Source: Colwellia sp. 39_35_sub15_T18 (GTDB lineage: Bacteria; Pseudomonadota; Gammaproteobacteria; Enterobacterales; Alteromonadaceae). From it: a stretch of 64,000 nucleotides of DNA. The notes under the pieces are model-generated. The model did not search any database. It was given only the letters and a program-made list of their open reading frames with translations, and was not told the origin of the DNA. Within the stretch, counting starts at the first letter, position 1. Every line of letters starts with the position of its first letter. The stretch lies in assembly GCA_002162675.1 (NCBI GenBank), contig MAAE01000016.1, positions 20,736 through 84,735 of the forward strand, in the 5' to 3' direction. Of the stretch, positions 37,157 through 45,155 are shown piece after piece. The translations under genes and the position numbers were made by a program.

Positions 37157-40100
37157 TTATGCATTTTGTGAGCTAAACAGTTTATGAATATCATCTTTGA
37201 TCAAATATAAAGCTGGAATTAAAAACAAGGTGATCACGGTCGCGAATACAATGCCAAAACCTAACGATATCGCCATGGGAATGATAAATTGCGCTTGTAA
37301 ACTTTGCTCGAAATAGAGAGGAAATATACCAAAAAAGGTCGTTAACGAAGTCAACAATATCGCCCGAAAACGTGCGGTACCGGCATTAATAACGATATCT
37401 ATCATTCGTTGTCCTGTGCCCTTAGCTTTATTAATAAAATCAACCATGATCAACGAGTCATTTACCACCACGCCCGTTAACGCAATAAAACCATAGATAG
37501 ACATCATATTAATGGTTTTCCCCATAAGCCAGTGACCCACAATGGCGCCAATAATACCAAAAGGGATCACCGACATAATAACTAGCGGTTGTGCGTAAGA
37601 TTTAGTGGGAATAGCAATTAAACCATAAATCAAAAATAATGCCCCGATGGCCGCTAAACCAAGCTGCCCTAAAAAATCAGCTTGCTCTTTACTTGCTCCC
37701 TCAACACCGTATTTAACCGTAGGGTAATTAGCTAGCACCTCAGGAATAGTCGTTTCATTCATTTCGCTGATGACTTTTCTTGATTCTACTTTTTGGGCAT
37801 CAATATCAGCAGAAATAGTAATAGAGCGTTTTTGGTTTACTCGAGTAATGGTTGAAAACCCTTGCCCGATACTTATATTCGCCACTTGATAAAAAGGCAC
37901 TTGCTCACCACTCGGCGTGCGGATCCACATATCTTCTAAATCACTCACCGAAACTCTGTCTTCTTTAGGATAACGCACCATCACTTTCAACTCGTCCCTG
38001 CCGCGCTGAATACGCTGTGCCTCTTCACCATAAAAGGCTTGTCGTACTTGCTTGGCTAAATCAGCAAGTGCTAAGCCTAATACTTCGGCTTCAGGCTTAA
38101 TACTTAACTGAATTTCTTGGCTACCACGACTAAATGAATTGCGAATATCATAAACGCCATCGTAAGCGCTCAATTTATTTTGAATATCAACAGCCGCGGC
38201 TTCAAGGGCAACATAATCTTTACCCGTGAGCTGAAACTCAATGGCTGCTCCCCCACCGGCATTAGCACCGGCAAAAAAACGTAATTCTTTTGTACCCGGA
38301 ATTTCACCAATTTCATCTCGCCAAAGTTTTTCTATTTGATAGGCGTCTAATTCTCGTTGCTCTGGTTTAACTAACTCTAAAACAAACGCTGCTTGCGTGT
38401 TGCCATCAGTAAACACCATAGTGTGTTTAATAAACTCTAGTCCTTGATGAGGATTATTCTTGGAGATAGTTTGTGCGGCTTTTTGTATGCGCTCAATCAC
38501 TTTATTACGCTCACTAACCGCACTGCCATCAATCATAGTCAAGTTTCCTTGAATAAAGTCACTTGGCACCGAAGGAAATACCTCTAACTTTATAAAGCCG
38601 CCAACCAGCAAACCCACCGACAAGATCAAAATAGCAATAAAACTCGCCATGGTGTTATAACGCGCTATTAGCGCTTTTTCTAACCAAGGTTTGTAGCGTT
38701 GATGGATAAAGTTATCTAAACCATTTTTAAATTTAATTTGTTGACGCTCAAGCCAGTTACTGTTTTGCTCAGTTAAATGCACATATTTCATGTGTACTAA
38801 ATGAGCAGGTAAAATCCATTTAGACTCAATTAAAGAAAATATTAAGCAAAAGGAAACCACTAAGGCAATAGCACGGAAAAAAGCGGCAAACGTGGCGTCT
38901 ATCATTAATAACGGCGCAAATGCCGCTATGGTTGTTAACACACCAAAGGTTGCAGGCATGGCGACTCGCATGGTGCCATTGATAATATTCTCGCGGGAGT
39001 GACCAAAACGCTGAATTTCGGCATAAGCACTTTCACCAATAACAATCGCGTCATCAACAACAATCCCCAGCACCATAATAAAAGCAAATAAGCTAATTAA
39101 ATTGATAGAAACAGACCAGTCACCTAATAAAGGCATCATGATAAAGGCGCCGAAAAAGCTAATAGGAATACCCAACATGACCCAAAAAGCAATTTTGATA
39201 CGTAAAAATAGCGCCAGCACAATAAAGACTAAGAAAGATCCCATCAGCAAATTAGAAATCATCATGTCTAAGCGAGCATTTAAGTAGTATGACGAATCCC
39301 CCCAAACGGTCAGTTTGGCACCTTCTGGTAAGCTGGGATTTTTTTCTACTACATAAGCTTTGATCTCGCTGGCAATATCTAAATCATTTTGATCACCCGT
39401 TGATTGCACCATAATGCTAGCAGTATTTTCACCATTAAATAAAGCAAAGTCTTCTTGTTCAACAAAGCCATCTTTTACGGTTGCGATATCGCCAAGCACT
39501 AAGCGCGTACCGTTACTATTAGTGCGTAACACCAATTTAGCAAACTCTTCACCGGTATAAGCTTGTCCTGTGGTACGCAGTAAAATGTCACCCCCGCGCG
39601 TTTTAATGGTGCCGCCAGGTAAATCGATAGAAGAGCGTTGTATTGCTTGGGCAACTTGATCAAAAGTTAACTGATACTGTTGCAATTTTTCTTCCGACAA
39701 CTCAATAGATATTTCAAAGTCTCGGCTACCAACAATTTCAGCAATATTAACGCTGGGCAGAGCAATAATTTCATCTCGAATATCCTGCGCCATCATCTGT
39801 CTAGAGCGCCTGTCCATTGAACCACTGACCGATAACCACATCACCTGTGATTTAAATTCTTGCTTGGCAATAATAGGTTTTTCGGTTTGCTCTGGAAACG
39901 TAGTAATAGCGTCTACTTGCATTTGTACTTCATCAAGTTTTTCTGACATTGAATAACCTGATTGCAGCTCAATAGTAACGATGCCAACACCTTCAAGCGC
40001 CTGAGAGGTGATTTTTTTAATACCTTCAATATCTTCCAGTGCTTCTTCTACTTTTAAAATCACCCCAAATTCAACCTCTTCAGGCGCCGCTCCCAAATGA

Positions 40101-40342
40101 GCTACGGTGACTTGAATACTATTGACATTAAACTCAGGAAAGGTTTTTTTATTTAAGTTTTGATAAGAGAAAAAGCCCGCCACTAAAATAAAAACCATCA
40201 ACAAATTGGCGGCAACATGATTATGAGCAAACCAAGCAATAATGCCTGAATGTTGAGTGGGCACTATTATTTGGTTTGTTGCTTTATCAGCGGCGTTATC
40301 CCCGGTACTACCGGCTTCTTTGCCTGTTATAAAATCACTCAT
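37157..40342 (-). CDS. RND family efflux pump, inner-membrane permease
   Basis: Protein of 1061 residues with the 12-helix, two-large-loop RND layout. An N-terminal helix is followed by a periplasmic loop, the TM4 proton-relay aspartates (GIVVDDAIVIGESAY), a second periplasmic domain (FFAGANAGGGAAIEF), and the final helical block (ALTGVVVNDSLIMVDF). The HAE1-like sequence suggests export of drugs, bile-like compounds or lipids; the substrate is unknown. Its start overlaps the adaptor stop by 4 bp. No outer-membrane channel gene is adjacent. Confidence 0.94.
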   Translation of the reverse strand: MSDFITGKEAGSTGDNAADKATNQIIVPTQHSGIIAWFAHNHVAANLLMVFILVAGFFSYQNLNKKTFPEFNVNSIQVTVAHLGAAPEEVEFGVILKVEEALEDIEGIKKITSQALEGVGIVTIELQSGYSMSEKLDEVQMQVDAITTFPEQTEKPIIAKQEFKSQVMWLSVSGSMDRRSRQMMAQDIRDEIIALPSVNIAEIVGSRDFEISIELSEEKLQQYQLTFDQVAQAIQRSSIDLPGGTIKTRGGDILLRTTGQAYTGEEFAKLVLRTNSNGTRLVLGDIATVKDGFVEQEDFALFNGENTASIMVQSTGDQNDLDIASEIKAYVVEKNPSLPEGAKLTVWGDSSYYLNARLDMMISNLLMGSFLVFIVLALFLRIKIAFWVMLGIPISFFGAFIMMPLLGDWSVSINLISLFAFIMVLGIVVDDAIVIGESAYAEIQRFGHSRENIINGTMRVAMPATFGVLTTIAAFAPLLMIDATFAAFFRAIALVVSFCLIFSLIESKWILPAHLVHMKYVHLTEQNSNWLERQQIKFKNGLDNFIHQRYKPWLEKALIARYNTMASFIAILILSVGLLVGGFIKLEVFPSVPSDFIQGNLTMIDGSAVSERNKVIERIQKAAQTISKNNPHQGLEFIKHTMVFTDGNTQAAFVLELVKPEQRELDAYQIEKLWRDEIGEIPGTKELRFFAGANAGGGAAIEFQLTGKDYVALEAAAVDIQNKLSAYDGVYDIRNSFSRGSQEIQLSIKPEAEVLGLALADLAKQVRQAFYGEEAQRIQRGRDELKVMVRYPKEDRVSVSDLEDMWIRTPSGEQVPFYQVANISIGQGFSTITRVNQKRSITISADIDAQKVESRKVISEMNETTIPEVLANYPTVKYGVEGASKEQADFLGQLGLAAIGALFLIYGLIAIPTKSYAQPLVIMSVIPFGIIGAIVGHWLMGKTINMMSIYGFIALTGVVVNDSLIMVDFINKAKGTGQRMIDIVINAGTARFRAILLTSLTTFFGIFPLYFEQSLQAQFIIPMAISLGFGIVFATVITLFLIPALYLIKDDIHKLFSSQNA

Positions 40343-41640
40343 AAGCTGTCACGCTCTGCTGACTTCTGTACTGCATCCGCCGATGGCTCTTTAGATGTAT
40401 TAGCTAGCTGTTCACTTTCTTGCTCGCCATCAACTCGCAATAACATGTCAGCAATTGGGGTTGCTAACTTAGTTAAAATAAGACGTTTGCCCTCGGTAAA
40501 AATATCCGTTGTATAGGCATAGTCGGCATCAGTTCTTAAAATATTGACTTGCTCAACAAGTAAACGGTTGTCCTGGTCGATTAAATAAATAGTATTACCT
40601 GAGTAAACCGCACCTAAAGGGATAGCAACAACATTGGCGAGTTTTTTGCCCTTGGCTTTGGCATTAACAAAAGTACCGATACGTATTTCGTCATGGTCAC
40701 TTTCAGCTAACACACCATAAGGGTCATCAATTTGTGCTACCACGTAATGCACACGGTTAGTGCTATCAACAACGCCCTCATAGCGAGTGACTTTTGCTGG
40801 CCATGAATGTTTCTTCCCTTCAAGTTGATAAAATAAATCGACCTGAATATTAAGGTTTTCTACTTGATTAATGCGAGATAAGTTTAAAAAGGCGACATCG
40901 CGTTGCTTAATGGGTAATCGTACTTCAGCATAATCAACGGCAAAGGTATTCGCTAAAGCACTGCCCATCGTAACATATTGGCCTAAATCAACCTGTTTAC
41001 TGGTGAGCATAGCATCATAAGGCGCGATGATTTTTGTGCGAGCGAGTTTAACCTTAGCTTCACGTAAGTCGGCTTGTGCTGCTAACACTCCCGCTTCAGC
41101 TTTTTTAAGTTGTGGCAATCGCAACGCTAAAATAGGTGCTTGCTCAACAGGCTTACCGGTTAAGCGCCATTCATCTTCGGCCTGTTTACTGCGTGCCTGC
41201 TCTTCAACTAGCAGCGCTTGGGTCGATTCAAGTTGTGCTTGCGCTCGCAATAAAGCAACCTGATAAGTAATGTCATCAATGGCGAGTAATAGTTCACCTT
41301 CTTTGAAAAAACCGCCCACGTAAAATTTATCCGACACCTTAGTCACCACGCCAGAAACTTCTGAGATCAAGGTTGTTTTAGTACGCGGCTCAACGCTACC
41401 TTGGCTGCTAATGCTAAAAATAACATCCTGCGCTTGTAACGACATAACATTAACCAATGGTGCTTTAATTTTTAATGGTTTTTTCGCTGGTTTAGGAGCC
41501 AGCATTTGTAAAGCTAACAAAATAACACTCGCTGACAATATAATCGCGAACGGCATTAATACATAGCGCAAGGGCACCATGCGTCTATTATTTTTTTTGC
41601 TGGAACTTTTGTTTGAATTAACCGGGGTAGTTGTAGACAT
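40339..41640 (-). CDS. RND efflux periplasmic adaptor (membrane fusion protein)
   Basis: Protein of 433 residues anchored by one N-terminal helix (about 26-46) after a basic, Ser/Asn-rich tail. The lipoyl halves (SEVSGVVTKVSDKFYVGGFF and IIAPYDAMLTSKQVDLGQYV) flank an alpha-helical hairpin (about 115-185), and a beta-barrel domain follows. It bridges the RND permease to a TolC-like channel encoded elsewhere. Translationally coupled to the permease gene. Confidence 0.94.
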   Translation of the reverse strand: MSTTTPVNSNKSSSKKNNRRMVPLRYVLMPFAIILSASVILLALQMLAPKPAKKPLKIKAPLVNVMSLQAQDVIFSISSQGSVEPRTKTTLISEVSGVVTKVSDKFYVGGFFKEGELLLAIDDITYQVALLRAQAQLESTQALLVEEQARSKQAEDEWRLTGKPVEQAPILALRLPQLKKAEAGVLAAQADLREAKVKLARTKIIAPYDAMLTSKQVDLGQYVTMGSALANTFAVDYAEVRLPIKQRDVAFLNLSRINQVENLNIQVDLFYQLEGKKHSWPAKVTRYEGVVDSTNRVHYVVAQIDDPYGVLAESDHDEIRIGTFVNAKAKGKKLANVVAIPLGAVYSGNTIYLIDQDNRLLVEQVNILRTDADYAYTTDIFTEGKRLILTKLATPIADMLLRVDGEQESEQLANTSKEPSADAVQKSAERDSL

Positions 41641-41734
41641 AGAAGCGCTTATAAAGGAATAATAACTATGCCATTAATTTAGCGCTTATTGAATGAAATT
41701 AATAGCTTAAATTTACTAATAATTCCCTAATAAA

Positions 41735-42115
41735 TCATAAATTATTGGTGAATTTTGCCCACGACAATAACAGGGTTCGAAAGTCGTCAAGACCGCAAGC
41801 GGCACTTTCATTTTGATCAAAATGTATATGCTCAGAGGTGAGCATTTCAGATAAAGGCTCGGCACCATTTAAACTGGCATTGGTTTGAATTTCTACATCA
41901 GTTTGGCTAATAGCGACATTATATTCATGACCAGCAATAACAATTTCACTCTGCTGCCCTTTTTCTACCTGATCAATGGCGGTTAATAATTGCGTTAATT
42001 TGCTACTATCATGACCCAATTCAACTTCCATCCAAGGGCCTACCACTTCATGCCCTAAAGAAAAGCGCGCTCTTGCTTCGCCCGTGATCGCATCATGTAA
42101 AAATTCGTATTCCAT
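41735..42115 (-). CDS. yacL: YacL (UPF0231) family protein
   Basis: Cytoplasmic protein of 126 residues, starting MEYEFLHDAITGEARARFSL and containing GHEVVGPW and AGHEYNV, the pattern of E. coli YacL. No function is established for the family. ATG 42113-42115 is chosen over an in-frame ATG nine codons upstream. It stands alone. Confidence 0.88.
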   Translation of the reverse strand: MEYEFLHDAITGEARARFSLGHEVVGPWMEVELGHDSSKLTQLLTAIDQVEKGQQSEIVIAGHEYNVAISQTDVEIQTNASLNGAEPLSEMLTSEHIHFDQNESAACGLDDFRTLLLSWAKFTNNL

Positions 42116-42286
42116 AAGCTTGCCATATTGTTTTGCTAACAAGTTAATTGTAGCAAAAATTAAAGCTTTTAACGTTCAAAATCGCTAATAATATGCAAAC
42201 TATTCATTAACCGATAAATTAATGTTAATAGAGAGCAACTATGTCCTAACCCATGTCCCAAATAATCAATTAATAGGCCTATTTAG

Positions 42287-42540
42287 ACATTAAAAATTAC
42301 CATAGAAAATAGCAACGGTGATGTTCAAAAATTATTGCAATTTGCTGAAAAAGAAAACCTAATAATAATCCCTTATGGTGGTGGCACATCAAAGTGTGGT
42401 CCATTACGCCCGAAGAAAGAGCATATAAGGAAAGTAGCTTAAATTATTAACAAAGCATTGGCTTAGCGCTATAGATGCATTAAAGCAATTGATTCTAGAA
42501 CCCAAAGCCTATTGTTAATATTAGTGGGAGTCTATCAGCC
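42287..42540 (+). pseudogene. Remnant of a GlcD/AGPS-type FAD-binding oxidase
   Basis: In one frame, 42311-42441 reads DVQKLLQFAEKENLIIIPY then GGGTSKCGPL, the hallmark of the FAD-binding PCMH domain (family consensus IPYGGGTS), and ends in a stop at 42439-42441. After it, IDSRTQSLLLILVGVYQP (about 42488-42540) resembles the next family segment ending in AGVYGP, interrupted by another stop. No start, upstream domain or catalytic domain remains. It is therefore a decayed internal fragment, not a gene. Confidence 0.7.
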
Positions 42541-42565
42541 TCGATGCTCTCTGTGGTGAAAATGA

Positions 42566-43957
42566 TTAAGGACGTATATGCGCTTGCTGGTAAGTAATAT
42601 TGTCAGGAAATAAGGCTTCTAGCACATCATCACCCGCTAGTTTTTTTATACGCTGATCAAAGTACTCCTTAAGCGCGTAGCCTTGTGACGTATTATGAAA
42701 AACGACAAACAGTGGTGAATATTCAACTAACATCAACTTGGCCAGCATTTTAGTTTCTGCATCAAGATAATAATCATACGCTATCACTACATCAACCTTG
42801 CCCTGTTTCATTAACCGCTGACATTGTTTGACCTCTGCTCGTACTATATTTTTATCGACAAGAAAATTAACATGTTTATTTAGTGCTGTGCCTGAATTTA
42901 AACAGGCGACTAGCTTGCTATCTTTAGCTTTAAATCGAGCTAAAGTAGCTTGCTCACGGGTAAAAACATAAAGTGGGTATTCATAATCAATATGGTAGGA
43001 TGAAAAAAGAGCATTACTCAGTTTTTCACTACGATATGCACCAACTAACACGTCAATCTGATTTTGCTCAAAAGCTTGCACAGCGTTAACCCAAGTCATG
43101 CTGTTTTTTTCAAGCTTATAGGCTGAACTAAAAACTTCATCAATAATATTCCAGTAAATCCCAGAACCATCTAAATTGGTGTAACCGAGCCAATTTGCTG
43201 AAATAAAACTGATCTTATTCGTTTTTGGTAATGTCGATGCATGGCTCTTGGTTATTTGATACTTTGCTTTTAATTTAGCTAACGTGCCATTCTGCTCAAG
43301 CTGCTTAAAGGCATTCAACAATGGCTTTTTTAAATGTGCATGCTTTGCCGATAAATAATGAAAGTCATATTCGTGCGCTATGGTTTCAATAATTAAATGA
43401 GGGTTTTCATCTGCTTCTTCAGATAGTTGAAAATCCATAACCAAAGCCGAATCAACCCGCTTTCTCAAAATCATTTCGTTTAATTTTTGTGGGTTTATGA
43501 TGGCTAATTTATCCATAGAAGTACGTAATGAATTTACATACTTTTCAGATATCAGGCTCCCCTTGGCATAAATAATAGAGTTAATATCTTTATCTAAGCA
43601 ATAACCGCAACGTCGCCTATCACTTATTTTCAATAATTTAAAATCCAATAACTTAAAGGGTACTTTTATTAAACTTGGAAACTCTTGCTCAATGGCGCTT
43701 GCTCTTGCTAATGCCGCCGTTAACTTGCCTTTTTTAACAAGCGTTAATTCATGATTTCCTGAGGCAGCAATCCAATTAATGGTATAGCCAATTGATGTGT
43801 ATGCATAAAACAATACCTCTTTAACATACTGTGCTTTATTCACCTGTGGTGGTTGCCTTAAATTTACCGTATTGTTCTTTTCAGGGTACGCTAAAGCGAC
43901 CAACGAAAATGAAGGTAACAAAACGAATAATAGAGCGAGTAAAAAGTATTTTTTCAT
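42566..43957 (-). CDS. Secreted protein with two solute-binding (SBP family 3-like) halves
   Basis: Protein of 463 residues with a signal peptide (MKKYFLLALLFVLLPSFSLVALA). The two halves, about 30-235 and 245-460, each look like periplasmic amino-acid-type binding domains; each ends with the helix-rich pattern LKAKYQI or YFDQRIKKL, and the second has MTWVNAVQAFEQNQIDVLVG. A C-x2-C pair (CGYCLDKD) sits in the first half. No permease or kinase is adjacent, so it may be a stand-alone sensor or an orphan binding protein. The 8-bp gap to the next gene on the other strand leaves little promoter space. Confidence 0.72.
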   Translation of the reverse strand: MKKYFLLALLFVLLPSFSLVALAYPEKNNTVNLRQPPQVNKAQYVKEVLFYAYTSIGYTINWIAASGNHELTLVKKGKLTAALARASAIEQEFPSLIKVPFKLLDFKLLKISDRRRCGYCLDKDINSIIYAKGSLISEKYVNSLRTSMDKLAIINPQKLNEMILRKRVDSALVMDFQLSEEADENPHLIIETIAHEYDFHYLSAKHAHLKKPLLNAFKQLEQNGTLAKLKAKYQITKSHASTLPKTNKISFISANWLGYTNLDGSGIYWNIIDEVFSSAYKLEKNSMTWVNAVQAFEQNQIDVLVGAYRSEKLSNALFSSYHIDYEYPLYVFTREQATLARFKAKDSKLVACLNSGTALNKHVNFLVDKNIVRAEVKQCQRLMKQGKVDVVIAYDYYLDAETKMLAKLMLVEYSPLFVVFHNTSQGYALKEYFDQRIKKLAGDDVLEALFPDNITYQQAHIRP

Positions 43958-43993
43958 TTAAAAGTGACGGGGTTGAATTCGAGACTACTTAGC

Positions 43994-44194
43994 ATGTACA
44001 TTTATCTTATAGCATCAAGTATTGAATATCGAGTGTTAGCCACCAATGTTACCCCAGACTTTATTACCATTGATGACGACATTATCAATGATTCTTCGTG
44101 CCATTGGTGGCATAGTAGCAGTGCGGAGCAATTTTACCTTGCCGACACTTATATTTTGTCGTCACCTGAATTTACTCATAATACTAAGCATTAA
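43994..44194 (+). CDS. Possible small protein of 66 residues
   Basis: Starts MYIYLIASSIEYRVLATNV and continues with acidic, aromatic residues (IDDDIINDSSCHWWHSSS). GTG at 43964 would add 10 residues. No ribosome site stands out. It lies divergent from the binding-protein gene and 27 bp before the SYLF gene, so it may be a leader gene or chance. No family recognised. Confidence 0.35.
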   Translation: MYIYLIASSIEYRVLATNVTPDFITIDDDIINDSSCHWWHSSSAEQFYLADTYILSSPEFTHNTKH

Positions 44195-44221
44195 TAAAGC
44201 ATCAACAAAGCAAGGTTGGCC

Positions 44222-44794
44222 ATGACTATGAATAAAATACTATTAATAATTATCGCGTTTTTGCTATCAAGCACAGTTTTAGCAAATGACACTTCAGACG
44301 CGGTTGAAAATTTTAAAAAGTCCGCACAAGTTAAAAAGTTTTTCGAACAAGCTTATGGCTATGCAATTTTCCCAACCGTGGGTAAAGGGGGCTTTGGCAT
44401 CGGCGGCTCTTATGGTGAAGGTAGTGTTTTTAAACAAAATAAAAAAACAGGCACCACCACGATGGCACAAATAACAATTGGTTTTCAATTAGGTGGCCAG
44501 GCCTTTAGTGAAATTATTTTCTTTGAAAACAAGCAATCTTACGATAGATTTACTAGCGGAAATTTTGAATTTAGCGCTCAAGCCTCAGCCGTTGCTATCA
44601 ACGCCGGGGCTAATGCACAAACGAGTACGACAGGCAGCTCTGCTGGCGCGGCAACTAGCCCAGAGAAAAACCAGCAACAAGGTATTTATCAAAACGGCAT
44701 GGCCACCTTCACCCTGATTAAAGGTGGTTTAATGTACGAAGCCGCGTTAGGTGGGCAAAAATTTAGCTTTGAAAAGCTTAAGAAGAAAGACTAA
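44222..44794 (+). CDS. SYLF/Ysc84 family lipid-binding protein
   Basis: Secreted protein of 190 residues with a signal peptide ending near TVLAND. The SYLF core is visible: FFEQAYGYAIFPTVGKGGFG, the GGSYGEGSVF region, then QLGGQAFSEIIFF. Ysc84 domains bind lipid and, in eukaryotes, actin. The low-complexity AQTSTTGSSAGAATS stretch near residue 140 is a linker insert. AAGG lies 6 nt before the ATG at 44222. Confidence 0.88.
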   Translation: MTMNKILLIIIAFLLSSTVLANDTSDAVENFKKSAQVKKFFEQAYGYAIFPTVGKGGFGIGGSYGEGSVFKQNKKTGTTTMAQITIGFQLGGQAFSEIIFFENKQSYDRFTSGNFEFSAQASAVAINAGANAQTSTTGSSAGAATSPEKNQQQGIYQNGMATFTLIKGGLMYEAALGGQKFSFEKLKKKD

Positions 44795-44815
44795 AAAATA
44801 CATCTAAAAACCATT

Positions 44816-44948
44816 ATATTTATTCCGCTTAGAAAGCTTTACCACAGAGAGTACCGGGGTCAACACACTATACCGAGCATAATAAAGCTTCCGTGTCGGC
44901 TCGAATAACTCGCTGTGCAGCTTTACGGCTCGGCGGTAAAAACCGCAA
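44816..44948 (+). repeat. Dispersed palindrome, family A copy 6
   Basis: Divergent copy: TTTATTCCGCTTAGAAAG, TTTACCACAGAG, centre CGGCTCGAATAACTCG, right end CTCGGCGGTAAAA. The outer stem TTTACC/GGTAAA here replaces TTCACC/GGTGAA of copy 5, again keeping pairing. It is 22 bp after the SYLF gene. Confidence 0.8.
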
Positions 44949-45155
44949 TAAATTCAACGTTATATGACGTTATTACACCAGCAAATCACACAATACAACC
45001 CATTATACAATAAAGACAATACTCTATTTTTGCACTCCTTCAGATTAAACTAAATCACAGCGTCAGTGAGCACTAAAAAAATATTATAAGTTTTGGCATA
45101 AATGCCATTTGTCTACTATGTTTATCCCAACGACCTTTCTTAGGGACAAGAAATC

